From the NCBI GenBank assembly GCA_014529385.2, contig CM043947.1, forward strand, positions 128,824,391 through 128,888,390: a stretch of DNA of 64,000 nucleotides. Reading direction: 5' to 3'. The stretch is from Adiantum capillus-veneris. Its lineage: Eukaryota > Streptophyta > Polypodiopsida > Polypodiales > Pteridaceae. Positions 37,056 to 46,927 of the stretch are shown piece by piece (positions within the stretch are counted from its first letter, which is position 1; every line of letters begins with the position of its first letter). The translations under genes were made by a program, and so were the position numbers. The notes below the pieces were generated by a model. The model was not told the origin of the DNA, searched no databases, and saw nothing but the letters and a program-made list of their open reading frames with translations.

Positions 37056-37726
37056 CCTCCGTTAAATTGGTTGGAAATGCCCTTAGAATCTCGATGAGAT
37101 CCGCCTTTGAATGCCTTTTGGAAGGCTTTGAAATCTTTGCTGCTGCAGCTTTGGTGTACTTGCCTTGGAGCTCTTGCGTCAGCGCAGGAAGGGGGCCTTC
37201 GGCCTCTTGGAGTGCTCGATGTTGCTGGTAGTCAGTCCGTGGGAACTAGGTTTTAAGAAACTAGTGGCATTTGAAAAACTTTGTGGGAAAGAAAGCTTGT
37301 TAAGGGCCGAGGCAGGTGGGGCATAATCAGGCACGTGCGGGTAGCCTGTCGACGGGCAAGTGGGGCAGGCGAGGTCAAACTTCGGGCAGCCGGCAGTGCC
37401 GAAAAAAGGCTTGCGGGGGAACGTTCTCCAGCGGACCCACCAGGCTCAAAAAGGCCGTTTGGATTACACTTTCGAATCCGCCAAGTCTCCCCAAATTAGC
37501 CAATGGTTTTTGACCCTGAAACGTGCTCAAGCCAAGAATGGGTAGCCTATTTTGAGCTAGCCAATGAGCCCACGGGCTTGGTTGTGAAGAATCTTCCGAA
37601 AAGAAAATTGTTAAGCTTGAGCCTAGCAGGTTTGCATACACACACACACCTATTTTTAGGCAAAGTTGGGGATGGCGTTTTAGGGGGTTCTCGAGCTCGG
37701 ATTTGTGTGCTTGAGTTCTCGAGCTC
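37056..37726. other. Spacer with a GC-rich island
   Basis: The interval 37290-37470 is much more G+C-rich than its surroundings, so all plus frames stay open by chance and none has a motif. CTCGAGCTCGG near 37691 recurs near 37718, a local duplication. No gene is called. Confidence 0.4.
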
Positions 37727-37923
37727 GGAAACTAAGGTGGTCAACCACCAGGGAAACTAAGGTGGACAATTGACATGCAGGTCACCACCAACCTTCATGC
37801 AGAGGCATTCAGAAGCTTTCTTTCTACATGGCGTAGCACATGGAGGAATATGCCATAATCTTTGAGGGATCCGACACGGCGTGATTTATGGTCACTCCCT
37901 GGTGGTTGACCACCTTAGTTTCC
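37727..37923. repeat. Perfect 28-bp inverted repeat, 141-bp loop
   Basis: The arms at 37727-37754 and 37896-37923 are exact reverse complements. Each contains the near-palindrome GTGGTCAACCAC. The 197-bp unit may be a small non-autonomous element with 28-bp terminal repeats; no target duplication is obvious. It overlaps the end of the minus-strand frame at 37824-38377. Confidence 0.75.
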
Positions 37924-38950
37924 CATCCAGCTGCTGCAAGAAACCCGTTGATCGCACTTCCCCCTTTGCAAATCCACATTGTTGGTGTCCTATGAACACT
38001 CTGAAGTCGAATTATAAACACAAACACATGAAGAGACATAAACCATGTTACCGTGGCTTTGTGGGAACCATAGGTGCACTTCATTGCTGCTTGCACATCC
38101 ACTTCGATTCTCCTTTTGGTTGTTGCGATCAAGATATTGTCTGGCTTAGGCCATTCCAAACTCTCCAAGGTTGGCGAGTGAACCAGAGATAGATTACTAT
38201 ATCCATTTTGCCTAGGTGTGACATAAGTATGATCATTAAAAAAAATGTCATGTGAGGCAAGCTCAAAGGACTGACAACCAACATAGAGCAATTTGCCAAG
38301 CTCAGTGCGGATAGCCTCGAAAGTTCCAGTGAAGGCCTCTATTGGCTCCCACTCTACAAAATCGGATGGAAAAACATCTGTAAACATGAACAAAAAGCAA
38401 TGGAAATCTTTCATCCATCAAAAGCAACACACAAGGCAGAAATACTAAATAGATAACTGAAAACCTTGCAAGAGGAGTAAAAATTACAATTTGCAGGAAA
38501 CCTCAATGGAGCCACTGCTGTCTCTAGCTTCAGTTGTGAAGCAACATACACATGATGCACCTTTGCAAGCCTCTTGTCATCTTGTGTTTGCTTGAACTAC
38601 ATGATTCTTCCCTTCCAATGGTGTGCTCGAGAAGCCATGTGTCTCCTTGAGACCTTGTGTGCACCTCTTGATCTGGGTTGCATTGTCACCCACATCATTC
38701 GTTTTAACTCCATCATCACCCAATATCCATTTTTGTCTTGTATATTGCTGCATGAAATGGAGTCAATGACACTCCTAGGTCGTCGAGTACCTGATGATTC
38801 CATGGGAAACAGTGGCACAACCTGCACACAAACACTTATGATTATCCATTGCACATCCATGTTCTCAGCTGTATAAAGAGCAAGAATCTTGATTGTACAC
38901 AAAGGTTAAGGATGCCACTTACTGCTATATTGTTCCACCTGCTTGTTGTC
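37824..38950 (-). pseudogene. Upstream exons of leftward gene, cut by LTR insertion
   Basis: Reading leftwards, an acceptor-like GTGTGTGCAG (38822) opens a frame that continues through one in-frame TAG near 38598 to about 38466. An intron of about 87 bp (donor near 38465, acceptor TGTTTACAG at 38378) leads to an exon running to 37824. Readable pieces include SGTRRPRSVIDSISC, VHHVYVASQLKLETAVA and TFEAIRTELGKLLYVG. I recognise no family. Just upstream, at 38951-38954, is the TTAA target site of the 10.7 kb chromovirus, which therefore probably separated these exons from their promoter. No coding continuation was found right of 49677. Confidence 0.45.
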
Positions 38951-39625
38951 TTAATGTGAGGTCTCCACCCCGTCGTATCAAACAACGGATCTGATGGTAA
39001 ACCTGGTGGCCACTAGATCTATAGCCGAAGCAAACAAAATGGTTCAGGGTTCAACTAGCGGACGATCTCTCATCACAAGGTGAGTCGAGTTCGAGCCTAC
39101 TAGCAACGAGATCTAGCTCCACCTCGCAGCGAAAGCATACTTAACTATCTAGTGATCCTAAGACCCACCTTCCAAGAGGAGAGAAACCTTGAGTGCCTTT
39201 TTCCCCTTGTTTCAGAGGCACGTACTCTCGAGGATTCGCCGCTCTAGGGACAATGAGTAATACCAATATCGAGTAAGCACTATGGGGACAGAGAGTTCCC
39301 GACCAATCGGGACCACCCATCTCGTAGGCATTGGCAACCCGAGCCAAGCCCCCACTTTCCACCCCCACACTCACACTTCCTCGTGTGACCTAATTACTAC
39401 CACAAAGGTTGTTCAACATAGATATTCCTTGTTTAATTCCGAATCACATGGTTCGTTAAAACAGCCCTTCAACCAGTATTGCAAACAACACCAAGACAGA
39501 ATTCTAGTAAAAATTCTACTCAGACTTATTCATAAAAGTTCCCATGTTTTGGAGGTACAACATCCCCCCTCTAGCGAGAGTTCACTCCTCCCGTTGTCGC
39601 CTAGCTTCCCATACAACTAGGTATG

Positions 39626-39740
39626 TCCACCGCATAGAAAGCACGTCATGGACACTCCCACCGCATAGAAATCAAGACGTGGGTTCCCACCGCATAGAAA
39701 GCAAGTCGTGGGTATCCACTGCATAAAAAGCAAGTCGTGG
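39626..39740 (+). repeat. ~29-bp tandem repeat inside the LTR
   Basis: About four copies of CACCGCATAGAAAGCAAGTC plus a short GTGGGTATC spacer. The same array is in the other LTR at 47600-47714, so it predates this insertion. Confidence 0.8.
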
Positions 39741-41051
39741 ATTCAAGAGCCCTAACGAGGAACTCTGCCCCCTGTGATCAGTAGGAGGGTCAGGTCTGAT
39801 TCAACATTGGAAATAAAATGAACATGTCGAGCTAAATTTTCCCTAGCAAACATTCTTTCCTCTTGCAAACAGCATACCCATCAATCATTTCTTTCCTACT
39901 TTATACTTAAATGTACTATGCATTCAATGCCGAGGTTTCTGTCGGATTTCTCCAACATGTTCGGGGATATGTTCATTCCTAATTAATCGTATGCAATGTT
40001 AATTAAAAAACTTGAATAGAAATTGGGACCTACCTCTTCCATTTCTTCGTCAATAGCCTGTGAGATGGCCGGTATTTGCTCGTCCATGGGAGCCTTTCCT
40101 TTTCCGTTGACATTGCTTGGTCCCGCCTCGCGGTCGTGGGCTCCACCGAAGCGAGTTCTCTTAATCGGGGCCATTTTTCTCACTACTTAAATGATAGACT
40201 TGAAAAAAAAGAGCTAAGGTCCGAGAGTAACATGACAAACCAATCGGCAGATTAGATTTATTAAAGACTCCTCCTAATGCACGAGGTTAGATTTTTCCCT
40301 TTTTGCCCTAGCAGTTTTAAGGGTAATTCTGTATCCACCCTATGGGAAACGACTCTAAGGTTAATTACTTGGCTTAGATGATTAAGAAATTTAGAGTTTT
40401 TCTAATTGATTCACGAAAGATATGAAGTAAGCAAGCTCATTCATTTTCCTAGAGCAATATGAAGGTGCAGAGTGACCGCAGGCGTGTGTGATGGAAAAAC
40501 CTCCTTCTTATTGGACTAATGACGGATTAATTTTCAGCCTTAATCGCATCTAAATGTGGGAGAAGATTAAGTATAATTTAATTACAACTCTATTGAGTAG
40601 TGAAAGATTGAATTCTGACAAATCTACACTATTACTAGCTGACAATTTATTGACTATACCGCCTAGAGAGAGAATCTTTTCTAATCATGCATTAATCCTT
40701 GATTAAGGATGATGAATGGTTGAATAAATTAACTAAATGAATGATAACTATGTAATGAAGTATAGCTATGAAAACTTAGAGAGCAGCTATAGAGAATTAT
40801 AGCTAAAAGTAGGCATAGTAGACAAGAATTATGAGTGGGTAATGATGAGATTAAGAAGAGCAGTAATTAAACCATAATTACCGTGATTAGGGGCTGAGAA
40901 TCCTCTTAAATTTCTGATGCAATGAATCCTCAAGATGGGAATTTCGGCAGCACCTCCCTCCTTGCTTCTCCTTCAAAAGCTGTGTGTATGCCGGCAGCAC
41001 CTTCCGAGTGTGTAGGTGTGTGAGTATGCAATGTGTGTGTGTGAGCATATA

Positions 41052-41055
<4 letters not shown>

Positions 41056-41142
<87 letters not shown>
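41056..41142 (+). repeat. (GT)n microsatellite
   Basis: About 43 GT units lie in the 3' LTR. The equivalent place in the other LTR (about 49029-49044) has only about eight, so the tract grew or shrank after insertion. Confidence 0.97.
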
Positions 41143-41144
<2 letters not shown>

Positions 41145-41844
41145 GCCTTTATATAGGCTCCTACAGGCTGAAAATCAATTTGTGTTGCTAATTGCATCTC
41201 GATGAGCACTCAGTCCTTGCATGGCAAGTCCAGTTGCCTACCCACCAAGTGTCCAGTTGGCTCAGTAAACTGACTCTCACACTGAGTTGCAGGCATGGCA
41301 GCTTCCCCAAGACTCCCACAGAGCAAGAGGGCGCCCCCTAGCTGCTAAAGCAGGTCTGGAGTGGGCTGGGACCTGTTCCCACACAGCCTCGGGCTCCTGG
41401 TGCCTCCCGGACAATTTTGTGAAAAATTGGTTTTAGGCTAAAACGGGCCATACGAGTCGTATTTTGATGCCGTAAATTGCTATACTAAGCTCTAACTAAG
41501 ACGTACGGGTCTGAGTACCTTCCATATTTAGCAGCCCCCCCCGGGGTCCGAAAATGCATTTTTTTCAAATTCGGGGTACGGGTTCAGATTTTCGAGCCGG
41601 TCGAGACTGGACGGGTCGGGTGACCAAAAACTTACTATTTTTAGAAAATTTTCACAAAAATTATTTTAATTCACATTTTGAAGCTTTATAACATTCTAAA
41701 CATCATGGCACTGATAGAATCTGGAAAACTGCTAAAAATAGTAACTTATTCCATTGTATTCATTTCGTGGTACAAGGGTGCTCTTGTGATCCGGTCAGAG
41801 ACCTTACAACCTCCCCAACGTGAAAATTTGAGATGTCCTCATCT

Positions 41845-44800
41845 CTAGAATGAGTTTGGGTAATCTTTTAAGAGCGTCGATTCGTCCTCCCAAGTTGCAT
41901 CTTCTTCAGGGTAATCCTTCCATTTTACTAGATGTTCCGTGATAGTTCTGTTGCGTAACTTTCTTTCCCTTGTTTCAAGTACATAGTCAGGTTGGAGCTT
42001 GAGAACTCCTTGTGCTGGCATGACTATCTGATCTGAGTCCAAGAATTGATCAGTATTGGGAATATAGGGTTTGAGTAAGCTGACATGGAATACATCATGA
42101 ACCTTCAAGTTTGTAGGTAACTTTAGCTTGTAGGCCTGGTCACTTACAACCTTAACGATCTCAAATGGTCCACAATACCTTGGGCTTAGCTTCTTGTACC
42201 TGCCTAGCGATAAATTGCTTTTCTTAGGTCGGACTCGGAGAAAAAACTTGTCTCCTTCCTTGAAAGTTCTATGTGTGCGGTTCTTATCTGCATAGTGCTT
42301 CTGCCTATCTTGAGCTGCCTGAATGTCCTGGCGAATGGCTCTAGTCTGTGCTTCCATATCTTCTAACATCTTTCTAGAGGCTTCTACTCTGATGGTTGGA
42401 TTTAAAAAGTTCAATGGTGCTAAACAGTGCTGTCCATAAAGAGCTTTGAAAGGTGACATTTCAATGCTTCTGTGTTCGGAAGAGTTATAAGCATATTCTA
42501 CCAAAGGTAGATATTGTAACCACTTCTTTGGTTCTTGCGAACAATAGGCTCTGAGAATGTCCTCAATGACTTGATTAACTCTTTCAATTTGCCCATCTGT
42601 TTGTGGAGGGTATGCTGTACTGAAAGCTAATTGTGACCCAATAGATTGGAAAAGAGAAGTCCAAAATTTTGATGTAAACTTGGCATCTCTATCACTGACA
42701 ATACGCTTGGGTAGACCATGTAGCCTGAAAATCTCCTTGATGAATACCCGACTAATATCTGAAGCAGTAAAGGTTGTCTTTACGGGTATTAGATGAGCCA
42801 CTTTTGTGAGCATGTCAACAACCACGAAAACAGAATCATAACCTCCTGTAGAAGGTAATCCTGTAACAAAATCCATATTGATGCATTCCCACTTCATCTG
42901 GGGTATGTCAAGAGGTTGAAGTTTCCCTGGTAATTTGATCCTTTTGGCCTTTATCCGTTGACAAGAAAGACATTGCCTCACATAGCGAAGTATGTCTCCT
43001 TTCATTCCAGACCAAAAATAACTCCTTCTGACGGCATGAAGAGTTTTAGCATAGCCTGGGTGTCCGGATGTAGGGCTATCGTGTGCTTCATATAGAATGG
43101 CCTTCTTTAAAGTTGGGTCTCTGGGTACACAGAGTCTATGTCTGTAGTAAAGACATCCTCCCATAAGAGAGTAATCTTTAGCTTCAAGCATCTTATTCTG
43201 ATGGACTAATGAAGCCATACATTGGTACTCTGGATCTTCGAGGGATGCTTCTTTGATTCTATCCCAGATAGGGTTATTTGGAGTAGAGATAGCTCCGAGA
43301 AATGATTTTCGGCTAAGACCATCTGCAACTGCATTTTCCTTCCCTGGTCTATACTTTATGTCAAGTTCATATTTCTGTAATAGCTCTATCCATCGCCGTT
43401 GTCGCATATTGAGAATGGGTTGAGTAAAAATCCACTTTAAACTCTTGTGGTCTGTAACCAACTGAAACTTGCGTCCAAGAAGATAATGTCTCCATAACTT
43501 CAATGCATGTATAACTGCTAAAAGTTCCAGATCATGAGTGGGATAATTCTTCTCATGATCCCTCAGCTTTCGCGAAGTATACGCCACCGGTCTTCCTTCT
43601 TGAGTAAGAACTCCGCCTAGAGCAGACTTACTAGCATCTGTCGCTACTTCAAATTCTTTACTGAAGTCTGGAAGCTTTAAAATAGGAGCTGAAACCAAGA
43701 ATTATTTTAGCTTAGCAAAACTAGACTCGTGCTCGGTCTTCCAATCAATCCTCATTCCTTTCTTCAGGAGTTTCGTCAAAGGTGCAGCAATACGTGCATA
43801 ATTCTTGACAAAAATCCTGTACCATCCCGTTATTCCAAGAAATCCCCTTACTTCGCTGACAGTGGATGGTTGAGGCCAGTCAACGATGTCCTTGACTTTG
43901 TCTGGGTCCACTGAAATCCCTTCAGCCGAAATGACAAATCCAAGATAGTTGACCTTTGGTGAGCAAAAAGTGCACTTGCTCTCTTTAGCGTCAAGCTGAT
44001 TTTCTCGAAGGAGATCAAGTACTTTGCGAACATGTTCCTTGTGATCTGCTTCATTCTTAGAATAGACTAGAATGTCATCAAAGAAAACCAAGACAAATTC
44101 GTCCAGGTAAGGTTTGAAAATATCCTGCATGAGTCGATTGAAGCTTGCAGGAGCATTTGTTAGACCAAAAGACATTACTGTGAATTCGTAGTGTCCATAC
44201 CTGGTGTTGAAAGCTGTCTTTGGAATATCTGATTCCTTGATCCTGATTTGGTAATATCCTGACCTTAGATCAATCTTAGTAAATATTTTGGCGCCGTGGA
44301 GCCTGTCCAAGAGTTCGTCGATCCTTGGAATTGGATACTTGTTCTTGACACTTACCTGATTCAGCCCACAGTAGTCTATGCATAGCCTTAAGGTCCCATC
44401 CTTCTTCTTCTGAAAAAGAACTGGAGCACCCCAAGGAGAAGTACTGGGTCGAATGAATCCTTGCTCAATGAGTTGCCTAAGTTGTTCTTTGAGTTTGATG
44501 GCCTCCGGAAGTGACATTTTATAAGGTCTTTTTGAGATAGGTTCACACCCAGGGATAGTCTCAATCTCATGATCTACCTCTCTGTGTGGTGGAAGATTCG
44601 TAAGGTCTTCGGGAAATACGTCATCATACTCCCTCAGCCAGTCTGATCGAAGTGAGGTATCTGATTGGTCCACCTTATTGAGTTTAACTGCATATATTTG
44701 CTGACCCTTCCTTAGTCCCTTCAAGAGTCTGCTGGCCTTAACTAGAATAGCCCTAGGTCTCCCATTTTCTCCCTGAATTAAGGCTTCATTAACCAAGTTA

Positions 44801-46092
44801 TCTGTAAATGTAAAGTTTCCTTGTGCACAATGTATGTGGGCCCTATTTTGCGCTAACCAGTCCATCCCTAGTATCCCATCAAAGAATCCTAAGGGTAAGG
44901 TTCGAAATTGGGCAGAAGTCGGGTGTCCCCCTAAATCAAAGTCAATTTTGCCTGCAGAGTGTTGAGATACTACCTCCTTGCCGTTTGCTAACTCGACAAC
45001 TAGCTTGCTTGACGGATACTTATCTAGCTTAAGCTTTCTCATGCATCTGGGTGAAAGAAATGAAAGAGTACTGCCACAATCTATAAGGAAGTTAACTTGT
45101 TCACCTCTGAGAGATCTTGGCATATGAATGACTGCGTATTGCTCGCACCCATTGGGATTGTCAATTGCAGCATGTAGGGTTGCTCTCTCCACTGCTTCAT
45201 CACCCACAGTTGGTTGTACCACTGTGGTGTTCACTCTGGCGGTAGCTCCACGCCCTCGCCCTCTGTTCATTCTTCCACGTCCTCCTCTTCTATTAGCTTG
45301 GCCACGCCCACGGGTATTCAAGGGTATGGCATTGGCGTTGGTTGCCTGAATGTTCCTGGGGCAATTGGATCTGTAATGTGCATGTTCGCCGCAACCATAG
45401 CATCGAACATCAGGGAACTCCATGGTTGTGGTGGTATCCACAATAGGGCGCTGGTTATAGGTTTGGTTGGCTGGTCTATTGTCCCAAGTAGTGTTCCTTG
45501 CCCTCTTTGCCCAATGATTCCTCCTATTCTGATTAGCCTTTTGTACTTCGAGAGCTAGAGGTTTAGCCCTCAATAAGGCATCCTGTAGTGTTGACGGCCT
45601 GAGAGCCTCCAGCCGAGTGTTCAAGGGATCGATTAGTCCTTGACAGAACCTTGCCACCTGTTGTTCCAAGGTCATCTTAGGAGCATATCTCTGAAGAGTG
45701 ACAAACTTTGCATAGTATTCTTCGACAGTTGAATTCAGCTGCCGAAGTGAAAAGAATTCATTCATTCTCAAGGTCCTATAGGCAGGTGGTAAATAACGCC
45801 CCATTATTGCAGCTTTGATGTCTTCCCAAGATTGGGAAGATCCTTTAATGTCCAGGTCTCTACAATGTTGCTTCCACCATATCTTGGCATCGCCAGTCAA
45901 GCGGAACATTGCAAGCATGGTCTGATTTACGGGTTGGGTTCCCGCAGCTTCAAAGTAATCATCCATGGCTTCCATCCATACTTTCGCATCTCTCTCCACA
46001 TTTGCCCCCTCGCCCTTAAAGATCGGAGGTTGGGCTTGTTTGAGGAGAAGCTTCTTCTCTTGCGCTGCTGAGTACAGAGCAACAGGCGGTAC
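41845..46092 (-). pseudogene. Chromovirus gag-pol, one internal stop
   Basis: One frame runs 1,416 codons from a predicted acceptor (46092) to 41845, broken only by TAA at 43704-43702. Counting from the Met codon at 45999: capsid-like helices to about 165; zinc knuckle [14 protein letters not shown] (200-213); an Arg/Gly-rich tail; protease with DCGS at 307-310 (usual D-S/T-G); RT at about 500-700 with FFDD (639-642). After the stop: RNase H (TDAS, LELLAV, TDHKSL, VADGLSR); integrase with H-H-C-C (H206, H213, C243, C246) and D276, D336, E372; a GPF/Y-like segment (CGPFEIVKVV); and a chromodomain at about 572-612. These enzymes copy the RNA to DNA and insert it. With no frameshift, the copy was probably competent until recently. 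A polypurine tract beside the 3' LTR is not obvious. Confidence 0.93.
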
Positions 46093-46310
46093 CTACATGG
46101 GTTATACGAAATTCCTGATACCATTACTTGAATTTCAAAATAGACACGAAACTTTAAATAAAATTCAAGATTCTACTTTATCAAGAGACTGAGATTCAGA
46201 GACAAAAAGCACTTTATTGATGGAAATTTATTACAATCGAAACTCCTCAAGGTTTAGAATGACTGATGACCGCTTATTACATGGCTTTATGGATTGCGTA
46301 TAACATATGC

Positions 46311-46838
46311 CTAGGAAATGGTATTGACATGATGCACTACTTCATTCGTGTAATAGTTCTTATACACATTCTTGAGGGGATAATAAACTAAGATATCGGG
46401 CCGGAGTTCCGCTTTCAGTAATCCAAAGGTTTTGACTCGGTTTGCTGAAATCACATTAGTGACCTTCTCCAAGAGCCAGTCGTTGATGGTTTGGTTGGAG
46501 TTGCCCGAAACAGTCTGGTCCAATCATGTGGGCACCAAGTAGAATATCTCTATCATTCTCAACTCTTCTCCCCAACGTATCTTCTTTAAGTCGGTAGCCA
46601 GGCACCCTAGCTTCCGAGCATTGATGTAGTAAACCCCTCCTGGAAATGTCCAATCAAGTTCCCATCCTTTGTCAATGCGAGTGGAGTGTGGCGTATAAGC
46701 CTTCAACAGTATCTTCATGACATCTCGCCTGAACTGGTAAACAGGGGATCTTCGAGCTTGCTCATAAATATGCTCAAACACTTGGAACTTCCGGTATTCT
46801 AGCACGGGATCTTCCTCCAACACCAATGCAAGGAATTC
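46311..46838 (-). pseudogene. Extra ORF between primer site and gag
   Basis: A minus-strand frame of about 170 codons runs from near 46838 to 46311, with one TGA (46526-46524). It has protein-like composition: an acidic start, FEHIYEQARRSPVYQFRR, then WTFPGGVYYINARKLG, and after the stop DWLLEKVTNVISANRVKTFG. It lies inside the predicted leader intron, so it would be read only from unspliced RNA or an internal promoter. No ATG opens the frame clearly. I do not recognise the product. Extra ORFs in the 5' internal region are known in some plant Ty3 elements, though I cannot link this one to any. Confidence 0.45.
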
Positions 46839-46913
46839 ATATTAGATACCTATATACTTTAGTTCCTTTTAAATGTTCAAACAATACGACTTTATTTTCC
46901 CAGCCTAACCTAG

Positions 46914-46925
46914 GCTTTGATACCA
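46914..46925 (-). promoter_or_regulatory. Primer-binding site, initiator tRNA-Met type
   Basis: On the minus strand TGGTATCAAAGC starts two bases after the 5' LTR end. The usual plant site is TGGTATCAGAGC, so one base differs. Confidence 0.9.
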
Positions 46926-46927
46926 GG

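Larger units (their letters stand above)
38955..41770 (-). repeat. 3' LTR of the chromovirus
   Basis: This matches 46928-49673. Read on the minus strand it starts CCACGAAATGAATAC and ends GACCTCACA, so the start is not the usual TG. It contains a TATA box (CCTATATAAAG, 41157-41147), a long (GT)n tract (41056-41142), a copy of the leader exon (40174-40034) and a ~29-bp tandem repeat (39626-39740). Confidence 0.9.

Noticed and set aside
37281-37760. Overlapping plus-strand ORFs in the GC-rich island
   Set aside because: All frames are open because stop codons are rare in GC-rich DNA; no domain and no consistent frame.
40973-41209. His/Thr-repeat and Cys/Val-repeat ORFs
   Set aside because: Translations of the (GT)n microsatellite in the chromovirus LTR.
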